NCBI GenBank assembly: GCA_017962105.1
Contig: JAGCVY010000081.1
Coordinates: 1 to 64,000, forward strand
Direction: 5' to 3'
DNA: 64,000 bases
DNA from: Lachnospiraceae bacterium
GTDB taxonomy: Bacteria > Bacillota > Clostridia > Lachnospirales > Lachnospiraceae
Shown: positions 9,505-17,775 of the stretch, piece by piece
How positions within the stretch are numbered: the stretch's first letter is position 1
How the letters are laid out: every line of letters begins with the position of its first letter
Notes under the pieces: model-generated
The model's input: only the letters and a program-made list of their open reading frames with translations
Databases searched by the model: none
What the model was told of the DNA's origin: nothing
Position numbers and translations under genes: made by a program

Positions 9505-11667
9505 TTACGGCATCGTATAGCCGTAATAGTATTCTGCGGTATATCCGGATGTACCCTTCTTCGGGCCGTACCGGGAATCCGTATAGGTATACTTATATTC
9601 TTTCAACCTCTCGGTCGTCACCATGTAGACGTTGGCACGCATCGCGTCGATGTGCATCCACTGGCCGTCCTTCTTGACGATGGTCCACCAGTGCTCCGCA
9701 TAGGAATGGCCGCCACCCTTGATGACGCGCGCGTCATATCCCGCAGCCTTGAGGATCAGCGTCATCAGCGACGCATAGTGCCAGCAGGCACCGCACCGCT
9801 TGTTGATGGCCTCAACCGCAAGGGTCTTGACGCTCTTGCTGCCGGACGAATAGTACGAATAATACCCGACCTTGCGTTTGACCCAGTTGTACAGGGCCTT
9901 GATATCTTTGCTCTTGATCTCGTTGTCAATCACATACTTCAGATACTCTTCCAGGTTATCCTCGGTGACGGTGCTGAACTTCTTCGTCGCAACACCGTTC
10001 GAGTCGATGGTGTACTTCTGGCCGCTGACGGTGATCTCCGTGCTGGTGGCAATGGTTCCGTCCGAGCGGACGTAGCGGTTCTTTCCGCTGACACGCTGGA
10101 TGCCTTCCTTCGTGATCAGAGTGCCGGAATCGCTGAAGGCATATAATTTTCCGTCAATCTTGGTAACGCCGGTAGCGATGGTTCCGTCGGAATAGCAGTA
10201 GATCTTGCCGTTCGCGGTATGCCAGCCCTCGGACAGGAACCCGCCGTCCTTGACAAGGTAGTACATCTTTCCGCCGATTTCCGTCGCGCCCTGCTTCTGC
10301 ACGCCGTCCGAGCCGAAGTAGTACTTCTTTCCGTCGAGCGTCTTCCATCCGCTGACAGCGCTTCCGTCGTCATTGTACAGCGCCATCTTTCCGTCAACCG
10401 TGTGCTTTCCGCCGCTGGCAACGCCGTTGCTGTCGAGGTAGTAATACTTGTCCCCGATCTTTGTCACGCCGGTCTGCAGATAACCGCGCTTGTAGTATTG
10501 CCTTCCGACCTCGCTCTCGACATACCCGTCAAGATACGCGCCGTCCTCGCGGAACCGGTATTTGGTCCCGTCGATTTCGGCATCGCCGACATACAGCACG
10601 CCCGACCCGGAGAAGCAATACCGCACGTCGCCGATGGTCTGCCATCCGGTGAGCATCACGCCGTCGCTGTCATAGTAATACCGCGCGCCGTCGCGGGTGA
10701 TCCATCCCCGCGCCAGGTGGTAATCTTCCTCAAAATAATACCGCTTTCCGTCGATCTTCTGCGACCCCTTCACCAGGCCGTCATCGTCCACGTAAAATGT
10801 TCCGGTGGCATCCTCAACCCAGCCGTAGCGGAACACATTTTCCGCGAGATACCAATCCGTCCCGTCGATGTTCACCGCACCGTTAAGCCGCGCGCCGTCC
10901 TCCGAAAAATAATACTCCTTCCCGTCGACGGTGATCCGGCCGAAGCTGAGAGCACCATCCACAGCCGAAGCGTAGTACAGGCCGTCCCCGGTGCGCACGA
11001 AGCCCTTCTGGAGATATCCGTTCCAGTCGAAGAAGAACGTTCTTCCGTCGATGTCGGTCATCCCCGTGCTCATGGCGTTGTCTTCCGGCGAAAAATACCG
11101 GTCCCCGCTCTCGCAGGAAAGCCATCCCGTGATAACCCGGCCGTCCTCGTCGAGCTGGTAAACCCGGCCGTTGATCTCGCGGATCCCGCTCTCGGTAAAT
11201 CCGTGGGTATTTCTGTAGTAGAGGACTCCGCCCTCGGTGTAAAAGCCGCGGCGCAAAATGCCGTCCTTCTCGCTGAAGTAGTAATCCTCGCCGTTGATCT
11301 TGACGATCCCCTTGCGGATCCCTTCTGTTGTGGAGTAATAGACGCTCCCGTTGATCGCGGCGGGGCCTTCCAGAACGTAACCGTCACCGTCGAAGAGATA
11401 GAGCGTGTCGCCGATATACCGCATGCCGGTTGCCCGGGCTTTATCCTTCAGATAATATCTTCCCTCTGCGGAATTGTGCCATCCGTCCCGGGTACTGAGA
11501 GAGAAGGCAAAATAAACGCTTCCCAAAAGCAGGATCCCGAGCACCAAAAGAACCGCGAGGTGCCGCTGCCGCCTGCGCAATTGTCTGCGCCTGCGAAGCC
11601 GCCGCTCGCGAAGCCACTGTCGGAAGTTGACCGCTTCACTCTGCACTTGTTGCTCGTTCTGCTCCAT
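9505..11667 (-). CDS. Cell-wall-binding repeat protein with C-terminal transglutaminase-like domain
   Basis: 720 residues. A basic cytoplasmic stretch (about 15-45, mostly Arg) precedes one membrane helix (about 46-70). About 24-25 CW_binding_1-type repeats of roughly 20 residues (G-[YW]-Y-Y/F...DG patterns) fill about 75-560. A transglutaminase-like core follows near 590-690, with Cys in KRCGACWHYAS, His in SYAEHWW and Asp in MHIDAMRAN forming the expected triad. This is a membrane-tethered wall enzyme, perhaps a protein cross-linker or a cysteine protease. The start is the ATG with AGAGGG upstream. Its leader holds a TTCTAC-N4-GTAGAA palindrome shared with the ABC transporter gene at 25.1-27.0 kb. 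Confidence 0.85.
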   Translation of the reverse strand: MEQNEQQVQSEAVNFRQWLRERRLRRRRQLRRRQRHLAVLLVLGILLLGSVYFAFSLSTRDGWHNSAEGRYYLKDKARATGMRYIGDTLYLFDGDGYVLEGPAAINGSVYYSTTEGIRKGIVKINGEDYYFSEKDGILRRGFYTEGGVLYYRNTHGFTESGIREINGRVYQLDEDGRVITGWLSCESGDRYFSPEDNAMSTGMTDIDGRTFFFDWNGYLQKGFVRTGDGLYYASAVDGALSFGRITVDGKEYYFSEDGARLNGAVNIDGTDWYLAENVFRYGWVEDATGTFYVDDDGLVKGSQKIDGKRYYFEEDYHLARGWITRDGARYYYDSDGVMLTGWQTIGDVRYCFSGSGVLYVGDAEIDGTKYRFREDGAYLDGYVESEVGRQYYKRGYLQTGVTKIGDKYYYLDSNGVASGGKHTVDGKMALYNDDGSAVSGWKTLDGKKYYFGSDGVQKQGATEIGGKMYYLVKDGGFLSEGWHTANGKIYCYSDGTIATGVTKIDGKLYAFSDSGTLITKEGIQRVSGKNRYVRSDGTIATSTEITVSGQKYTIDSNGVATKKFSTVTEDNLEEYLKYVIDNEIKSKDIKALYNWVKRKVGYYSYYSSGSKSVKTLAVEAINKRCGACWHYASLMTLILKAAGYDARVIKGGGHSYAEHWWTIVKKDGQWMHIDAMRANVYMVTTERLKEYKYTYTDSRYGPKKGTSGYTAEYYYGYTMP

Positions 11668-11680
11668 TCACCCTCTGTCC

Positions 11681-11716
11681 CGCTTGTTTATTCTACGTGT
11701 GTAGAACCATGTGTTT
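11681..11716 (-). promoter_or_regulatory. Palindromic leader element, copy 1
   Basis: On the minus strand ACACATGGTTCTAC, a 4-nt spacer and GTAGAATAAACAAGCGG read toward the wall-repeat transglutaminase gene. The inverted repeat TTCTAC/GTAGAA and both flanks match the element at 27029-27063 closely. It may be a repressor site near the transcription start; the regulator is not known. Confidence 0.5.
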
Positions 11717-11733
11717 ATATAAAAGCTGTTTAA

Positions 11734-13671
11734 TTACAGCTCATAGCTTGCAAACACGTAACTGCTGATGCACGGGAACTCCTCAACGTTTTTGTTCAGC
11801 TCAAAATGCCACCATTCCTGCTTGCCCCGCAGCGGGATCAAGCCGGTTCCCTCGGTCATGATCTCGTAGAGAAGGTTCGCATTTTCCCCGTTATAGTCCA
11901 TGTTTCCGCGGAAATCCAGCGTGTGCATCTTCGTCTGCATCGGCAGCTCTTCGCCCGGGGTTTCCGTGTCGACATACTGCTTAATGGTGAGATCCAGCGC
12001 GATTCCCTTGTTGTGATTGGAATACTCGGCGATAAAGTTTCCTTCGTTATAAGACTTGCCTGTGATAAAGCCGTTGGCAAGGGTCAGTTTCTTAACATCC
12101 GCCGCCTCAGGGTCGCCGGTTGTGATCTCCTCGCGGAAATACCCGTACTCCCGCATGGCCTTGTACACCGCTTTCGACGTCTGGTTCGGCCGGTAGGACT
12201 CGTAGATCAGAATGCCGCACCCTTTGGAGAGGGCGTTCCGCTGCGCCGTCAGAAGCTGGATTGCAACATCCAGCACCGCCGGCATCTGGTCTCTCGCACC
12301 GTACCCCGGCAGTTCCTGGCCGGTGACGCCTTCGATCACGTTATATCCCGTCGTCACAAGGGATGTGGGACCGTCCTCGACCCGGAGCGGATCGTACCGG
12401 GTTTCCTCCGGGGACTCCGCGTCAATCTTCATCGCATCGCCGCCGCAGGTAAAGAGCGACGCATACGAGTTGGTTCTGTCATATTGAAGGGAATAGATGT
12501 TGTCCTTCGGGAAGATCATGGCAAGGTCGACAAGGATTGCATTTCCCAACACCCAGCCTTCCTTCTTTGCGTCGTTTTCCTCATACGTTACATGAACGCC
12601 GTACCGGCACGCATCCAAAGCGCAGACATATCGTCCTTCCTTGTCCGCTGAGATCTTCATCGCCGTTCCGCCCGCGATCTCAGCAGCCTTCTCCGTGAGT
12701 TCGGCGTCCGTGTACAACCCTTCCGTGAACTCCATCCAGCAGTTCACGCCGAGGCATCCCTCCGGTGCCGTGTACGCCACGGATTTCTTCTCCCCGCCGG
12801 CCCGGAGAATGCCGTATGCATTTTTAAACGGGTCCCCGAATCCGTTGCCCTCCGGTGTGAACCGGATCGGCTCCGACAGGATATCCTCGCGTCCCTCAAG
12901 GACCACCGCCGCAACGGCTTCGTACTCCGTTCCCGCCACAAGGGCTCCGACGGATACCACATTTTCCGTACAGGGAATACTGTTCCAATCCTCCTCGCCG
13001 GAGGCTTTAAAGCGAAGCTCATACGCCATCCCCTCGGGGATTCCCGACACGGTAAGCGTAGCACTCAGACGGTTGGCGCCGGAAAGCACGACCGCCGGCT
13101 CAAGCTTCTGCGAAGCGATCTCCTTTTCCTCGGAAAATGCTCCGGGCTCCCGGTTCGGTCCGATGGCGCGGACATGCACGGTGTATGTCGCTCCGGGGCT
13201 GACCGGAAAGCTGCCGGTCCGTTCGGAATCCGCTAGGGTGACGGTGGTCCAGTCGCTGTCCGCGGTGCGGTATCCGATCTCGTATCCGCTTGCGCCCTCC
13301 ACGCCTTCAAACTCCACCGAGACAACCGCTGCCTCCTCTGTCATCTGCAGGATCGCGGGAGTTTGATTGGTATCCCAGCCCTGCGGCGTCGGGGTGGTCT
13401 TGCCCACCTCCTGCGTCGGGCCGTCCGTCGGTGTTTTGTCCGGCTTATCCGTGGGCGTTGCCTCTGCGGTCACCACAGGCGTCGCTGTTGCGCCACCGGG
13501 CTTTTCCTCATTATTCCGGAGCTTCCCGATCCCCTTGACCGCCAGCACGATGATCACAGTCAGCAATGCAACCGCGATAACGCCGACTGAGGCGTACCGT
13601 ACACGGCGAAGGATCTTCTTCCGGCGTTTCTGTTGCCGCTGATAATATCTCGTATTTTTGTTCCTTGTCAT
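11734..13671 (-). CDS. Membrane-anchored FN3 protein with VanX/VanY-type (M15) peptidase domain
   Basis: 645 residues. One membrane helix (about 25-48), a Thr/Pro-rich linker (about 58-105), two fibronectin type III-like domains (about 105-275), a middle region of unknown type, and a C-terminal M15 zinc peptidase domain from about 450. Family landmarks are YESYRP (substrate Arg), SNHNKGIALDL (zinc His and Asp) and EWWHFEL (catalytic Glu and zinc His). D-Ala-D-Ala dipeptidases and carboxypeptidases of this family cut peptidoglycan stem ends. With one helix and N-in topology the peptidase faces the wall, so wall trimming is more likely than cytoplasmic VanX vancomycin resistance. Confidence 0.85.
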   Translation of the reverse strand: MTRNKNTRYYQRQQKRRKKILRRVRYASVGVIAVALLTVIIVLAVKGIGKLRNNEEKPGGATATPVVTAEATPTDKPDKTPTDGPTQEVGKTTPTPQGWDTNQTPAILQMTEEAAVVSVEFEGVEGASGYEIGYRTADSDWTTVTLADSERTGSFPVSPGATYTVHVRAIGPNREPGAFSEEKEIASQKLEPAVVLSGANRLSATLTVSGIPEGMAYELRFKASGEEDWNSIPCTENVVSVGALVAGTEYEAVAAVVLEGREDILSEPIRFTPEGNGFGDPFKNAYGILRAGGEKKSVAYTAPEGCLGVNCWMEFTEGLYTDAELTEKAAEIAGGTAMKISADKEGRYVCALDACRYGVHVTYEENDAKKEGWVLGNAILVDLAMIFPKDNIYSLQYDRTNSYASLFTCGGDAMKIDAESPEETRYDPLRVEDGPTSLVTTGYNVIEGVTGQELPGYGARDQMPAVLDVAIQLLTAQRNALSKGCGILIYESYRPNQTSKAVYKAMREYGYFREEITTGDPEAADVKKLTLANGFITGKSYNEGNFIAEYSNHNKGIALDLTIKQYVDTETPGEELPMQTKMHTLDFRGNMDYNGENANLLYEIMTEGTGLIPLRGKQEWWHFELNKNVEEFPCISSYVFASYEL

Positions 13672-13695
13672 ACTGCCTGCTGCTCCCCTGCACGC

Positions 13696-14412
13696 TTATT
13701 GAAAACTCGTATCGACGATGACGATCTCCGTAATGACGTCATCATCAAGGTAAAACATAGCCTGTAACGTATCCGCTACGTAGGCGATGCTGATCCCGGA
13801 GTCGTCCGCCGGTTCCCCGTACGCGGAGATCAGATCCCCGGCCGTAGACCCGATCCCGATCCCGCGGGGCGTGGCCGCTCCGCCGCCCTGGAAGCACGCC
13901 ATGTACACAAGCTGCTTCCCGTTCTGGGTAAGCGTATCGATATTGAATCCGTCGTAGTAATAGTTGATGTCATACCCGCTGTCCAAACAGGACTGTCCTT
14001 CCAGCTTCTCAACGACCTTGCCGACCGAGGTTTCCTTTCCCGAAAAATCCATTCCCGGCCGTATGGTCACGCCGTTCACAACAACGGCGCAGTCCGAAGC
14101 CGTAAAGGTCCCCTTCTGTCCGGGCGTGTCCGTGAGCTCCGGCGAAATGTCCGGCGTCCCCGTCACCGTTCCCGTGATGGATCCCGTAGGCGAAGGAAGC
14201 GGCGTCGGCGTCGGTGAAGGAGTCGGCGTCGGTGTCGGTGAATATACCGGCTCATCGGTGTCCACGTACTCCCGGCTGTCCCCGTCGCCCGCGCCGATCC
14301 CGAGAACAACGCGCACTGCACCGTCCTCTGACGGAGTGCCCTTGCTTTCGCTGCAGGCGGACAATGTCAGAAGCATCGCTAAGATCACAATGAGACACAA
14401 CGCTTTTTTCAT
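13696..14412 (-). CDS. Small lipoprotein of the envelope operon
   Basis: 238 residues. The start was moved to MKKALCL (14412), preceded by AGAAAGG; a longer frame to 14448 lacks a site. The signal peptide ends in the lipobox LTLSAC, followed by a Pro/Thr-rich spacer (about 50-95) like those of other secreted proteins here. The C-terminal 130 residues contain YAVV-type beta strands and a GIGIGSTAGDLISAYGEP segment of the kind seen in small secreted repeat folds. No specific function is recognised. It is the first gene of the six-gene envelope operon, 24 nt ahead of the peptidase gene. Confidence 0.75.
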   Translation of the reverse strand: MKKALCLIVILAMLLTLSACSESKGTPSEDGAVRVVLGIGAGDGDSREYVDTDEPVYSPTPTPTPSPTPTPLPSPTGSITGTVTGTPDISPELTDTPGQKGTFTASDCAVVVNGVTIRPGMDFSGKETSVGKVVEKLEGQSCLDSGYDINYYYDGFNIDTLTQNGKQLVYMACFQGGGAATPRGIGIGSTAGDLISAYGEPADDSGISIAYVADTLQAMFYLDDDVITEIVIVDTSFQ

Positions 14413-14485
14413 CGGGAGCACCTTTCTCGTTGATTTCTTCCCACACACTCACATTTTACGATTTGCTCGCAAAACGACATCTTAT

Positions 14486-14514
14486 ATTATACCCGAAAGC
14501 GGTCATATACACAA
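14486..14514 (-). promoter_or_regulatory. Sigma-A promoter of the envelope operon
   Basis: Minus-strand -35 TTGTGT (14509-14514), 17-bp spacer, perfect -10 TATAAT (14486-14491), about 75 nt before the lipoprotein ATG. Confidence 0.65.
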
Positions 14515-14549
14515 GAAAATGATTTGCCGGGAGGCCGTAATACACAGAA

Positions 14550-14587
14550 AATTCAAAAGCGTCCGGAAGGTTATCTCTCCGGACGCT
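14550..14587 (-). terminator. guaA / purine operon terminator
   Basis: Minus-strand stem AGCGTCCGG/CCGGACGCT with a 12-nt loop followed by TTTGAATTTT, 26 nt after the guaA stop. Confidence 0.85.
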
Positions 14588-14612
14588 CTGTGTTTTGCAT
14601 ATTCCGATATAA

Positions 14613-16181
14613 TTATTCAAACTCAATGGTTCCCGGCGGCTTGCTCGTCAGGTCGAAGAACACGCGGTTGACCCCGCGGACCTCCTTGATGATGCGGTTC
14701 ATAACCACATCAAGCACCTCGTAAGGAACGTGGGCGGAATCCGCCGTCATGAAGTCGGTGGTACGAACGGCGCGAAGCGCCACGGCGTAATCGTATGTGC
14801 GCTCGTCGCCCATGACGCCGACGGAGCGGACGTTCGTGAGCGCCGCGTAGTACTGATCGGGCTTCCACGGTGCAGTCTCGCCGGCCTCCTTCTTAAAGTC
14901 GGCCAGCGCCTTGTCGACTTCCTCGCGGAAAATGTAGTCCGCGTCCTGTACGATACGGATCTTATCCTCGGTCACATCGCCGATGATACGGATGCCGAGG
15001 CCCGGGCCCGGGAAGGGCTGGCGCATCACAAGTTTCTCCGGGATGCCGAGCTCCAGACCGGCCTTGCGGACCTCGTCCTTGAAGAGGTTCCGAAGGGGTT
15101 CGATGATCTCCTTAAACTTCACAAAATCCGGAAGACCGCCCACATTGTGGTGGGACTTGATCACCGCGGACTCGCCGCCCAGGCCGGATTCCACAACGTC
15201 AGGGTAGATGGTGCCCTGGGCGAGGAAATCCACCGCGCCGATCTTGTTGGCTTCCTCCTCGAAAACGCGTATGAACTCTGCGCCGATGATCTTACGCTTT
15301 CTCTCCGGCTCGGTCACGCCGGCCAGTTTCACGTAGAAGCGGTGCTGCGCGTTGACACGCACGAAATTGATGTCGAAGATTCCGCTCTTACCGAAGACAG
15401 CCTCAACCTCATCACCCTCGTTCTTACGGAGCAGGCCGTGGTCAACGAACACGCAGGTGAGCTGCTTGCCGATGGCTCTTGCAAGAAGTCCCGCCGCCAC
15501 CGACGAATCCACGCCGCCCGACAAGCCGAGCAGCACTCTTCCGCTGCCGATCTTCTCCCGAAGTTCCTTAACGGTGCTCTCGACAAATGCATCCATTTTC
15601 CAGGAGCCGTCACACCCGCATACGCCGCGGACGAAATTGTAGATCATCTTCGTTCCCTCCGGAGTGTGCAGCACCTCGGGATGGAACTGAATGCCGAACA
15701 GATTTCTCGACAGATCCTCGCAGGCCGCCACAGGGCAGTCCTTCGAGTGCGCGATGGAGACGAAGCCCGGAGCCATTTTGCTGATGTAATCGAAATGGCT
15801 CATCCAGCATACGGTCTGTGCCGGAACTCCCGCAAACAGGGGAGACTGCGTCGACACGGCAATCTCCGTGCGGCCGTACTCCTGCACCTGCGCCCTCTCC
15901 ACCTTGCCGCCGAGCACCTGCTGCATCAGCTGTGCGCCGTAGCACAGTCCGAGCACCGGAATGCCGAGCTCGAAGAGCTCCTTCCGATAGGTCGGCGCTC
16001 CGGGTTCATAGCAGCTGTTCGGTCCGCCGGTCAGGATGATGCCCTTAAGGTTCATCCCCTTGATAACCTCGATGTCCGTCCGGTACGATGCAATCTCGCA
16101 GTAGACGTTGCACTCGCGCACGCGTCTTGCGACTAATTGATTGTACTGTCCGCCGAAATCCAGAACAAGAATTTTGTCCAT
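14613..16181 (-). CDS. guaA: GMP synthase (glutamine-hydrolysing)
   Basis: Converts XMP, glutamine and ATP to GMP. 522 residues, a normal length. N-terminal class I glutamine amidotransferase domain with the nucleophile in [10 protein letters not shown] and FHPEV histidine region. The PP-loop ATPase domain carries LSGGVDSSV, and the C-terminal dimerisation domain ends KPPGTIEFE, the family's usual tail. The ATG at 16181 was chosen because AAAGGTG lies about 8 nt upstream; the in-frame GTG at 16193 overlaps that site. It follows purB by 14 nt and is the last gene of the purine operon. Confidence 0.97.
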   Translation of the reverse strand: MDKILVLDFGGQYNQLVARRVRECNVYCEIASYRTDIEVIKGMNLKGIILTGGPNSCYEPGAPTYRKELFELGIPVLGLCYGAQLMQQVLGGKVERAQVQEYGRTEIAVSTQSPLFAGVPAQTVCWMSHFDYISKMAPGFVSIAHSKDCPVAACEDLSRNLFGIQFHPEVLHTPEGTKMIYNFVRGVCGCDGSWKMDAFVESTVKELREKIGSGRVLLGLSGGVDSSVAAGLLARAIGKQLTCVFVDHGLLRKNEGDEVEAVFGKSGIFDINFVRVNAQHRFYVKLAGVTEPERKRKIIGAEFIRVFEEEANKIGAVDFLAQGTIYPDVVESGLGGESAVIKSHHNVGGLPDFVKFKEIIEPLRNLFKDEVRKAGLELGIPEKLVMRQPFPGPGLGIRIIGDVTEDKIRIVQDADYIFREEVDKALADFKKEAGETAPWKPDQYYAALTNVRSVGVMGDERTYDYAVALRAVRTTDFMTADSAHVPYEVLDVVMNRIIKEVRGVNRVFFDLTSKPPGTIEFE

Positions 16182-16195
16182 AGTTTTTGTCACCT

Positions 16196-17650
16196 TTATA
16201 CGTTAATCTGAGCCGTCACACCAAGCTCTCCGGCATTGGCTTCAAGGATCGGCTTCACCACGTTCGCAAGGAACGCCTCCGTCTGCTCAACGGAACGGCC
16301 CACATAGTTCGCGGGAACCATGTACTCCTCAAGCTCCTCGAGGGTCACGTCAAATGCGTCCGACGCTGCGATCAGCTCAAGGAGATTGTTCTCAAGGCCC
16401 TTCTTTTTCACGGTTGCACCGGCCTCCATCGAAAGCTTGCGGATCTCCTCATGCAGCTCCTGACGGTTTCCGCCCTGCTTTACGGCGTCCATCATGATAT
16501 TTTCCGTAGCCATGAACGGAAGCTCACTTCTTAAGCGCTTCTCGATGACCTTCTCGTTGACCACGAGACCGTCGGAAACATTCAGGCACAGGTCGAGGAT
16601 GCCGTCGATGGCGAGGAATCCTTCCGAGATTGCCACACGCTTGTTGGCGGAATCGTCAAGGGTACGCTCAAACCACTGGGTCGCCGAAGTGATCGCCGGG
16701 TTGAGAGCGTCGATGATCACGTAGCGGGACAGGGAAGCGATACGCTCGGAGCGCATCGGGTTTCTCTTGTACGCCATTGCCGAGGAACCGATCTGGTTCT
16801 TCTCGAAGGGCTCCTCCACTTCCTTCAGATGCTGAAGAAGGCGGATGTCGTTGCTCATCTTGTGGGCCGAAGCGGCGATGCCTGCGATGACGTTCATCAC
16901 TCTCGTGTCAACCTTGCGGGAGTAGGTCTGACCGGACACCGGATAGCATCCGTCGAAGCCCATCTTCGCCGCAATCTTCGGGTCAAGCTGGTCAAGCTTC
17001 TCCTGATCGTTGTTGAACAGTTCCTTGAAGGAAGCCTGCGTACCCGTGGTTCCCTTGCAGCCGAGAAGCTTCAGGGTCGAGATCACGTAGTCAACATCCG
17101 CAAGGTCCATGCAGAACTCCTGCAGCCACAGCGTCGCGCGCTTGCCGACTGTCGTGGGCTGAGCGGGCTGAAAATGAGTAAACGCCAGCGTCGGCAGACT
17201 CTTGTAGGTGTCCGCAAACTTCGCAAGCTTGTCGATCACGTTCACGAGCTTCCGGCGAACCAGCCTAAGCGCGTCGCGCATCACGATGATGTCGGTGTTG
17301 TCTCCCACGTAGCAGCTCGTAGCGCCGAGATGAATGATGCCTGCGGCCTTCGGGCACTGAAGCCCGTACGCGTAGACGTGGCTCATGACATCGTGGCGCA
17401 CCAGTTTCTCGCGCTCCTTCGCCACAGCGTAGTCAATGTCATCGATATGAGCCTTCATCTCATCGATCATTTCCTGTGTGATGACGGGCTTTCCGTCCTG
17501 GGAAAGGCCGAGCTCCATCTCGGTCTCCGCAAGGGCAATCCAGAGTTTTCTCCAGGTGGAGAACTTCTTGTCCTGGCTGAAAATGTACTGCATCTCCGGG
17601 GAGGCGTATCTCTCCGAGAAGGGGCTTGTGTAACGGTTGGTGTCACTCAT
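16196..17650 (-). CDS. purB: Adenylosuccinate lyase
   Basis: Cleaves SAICAR to AICAR and adenylosuccinate to AMP, both with loss of fumarate. 484 residues, in the range of the longer clostridial PurB group. The family signature is [17 protein letters not shown] (about 295-311), and the substrate His lies in [18 protein letters not shown] region. Start at [11 protein letters not shown] (17650) with AAAGGACGGA upstream; the frame extends to 17773 but that part looks like untranslated leader. It follows the PurA-PurC fusion, whose product SAICAR and adenylosuccinate are both PurB substrates. Confidence 0.96.
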   Translation of the reverse strand: MSDTNRYTSPFSERYASPEMQYIFSQDKKFSTWRKLWIALAETEMELGLSQDGKPVITQEMIDEMKAHIDDIDYAVAKEREKLVRHDVMSHVYAYGLQCPKAAGIIHLGATSCYVGDNTDIIVMRDALRLVRRKLVNVIDKLAKFADTYKSLPTLAFTHFQPAQPTTVGKRATLWLQEFCMDLADVDYVISTLKLLGCKGTTGTQASFKELFNNDQEKLDQLDPKIAAKMGFDGCYPVSGQTYSRKVDTRVMNVIAGIAASAHKMSNDIRLLQHLKEVEEPFEKNQIGSSAMAYKRNPMRSERIASLSRYVIIDALNPAITSATQWFERTLDDSANKRVAISEGFLAIDGILDLCLNVSDGLVVNEKVIEKRLRSELPFMATENIMMDAVKQGGNRQELHEEIRKLSMEAGATVKKKGLENNLLELIAASDAFDVTLEELEEYMVPANYVGRSVEQTEAFLANVVKPILEANAGELGVTAQINV

Positions 17651-17775
17651 TTTCCGTATTCCGTCCTTTTCTGTGTTGTGATCGCCGGCGTCTCCCGCCG
17701 GACATTGTATTTCCTCGAAAAATGTAACCACGAGACCCCGGCAGTGCCGAGCCCTCATGGTTTGTTTTTTCATAT
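17651..17775 (-). other. Structured intercistronic leader before purB
   Basis: This 125-nt gap holds two GC-rich hairpins on the minus strand. One is a perfect 6-bp CCGGCG/CGCCGG stem with a GGAGA loop (17685-17701). The other is a weaker GAGGGCTCGGC/GCCGGGGTCTC structure near 17735-17760 followed by ACATTTTTCG, which could act as an attenuator or an mRNA processing site. Confidence 0.35.
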
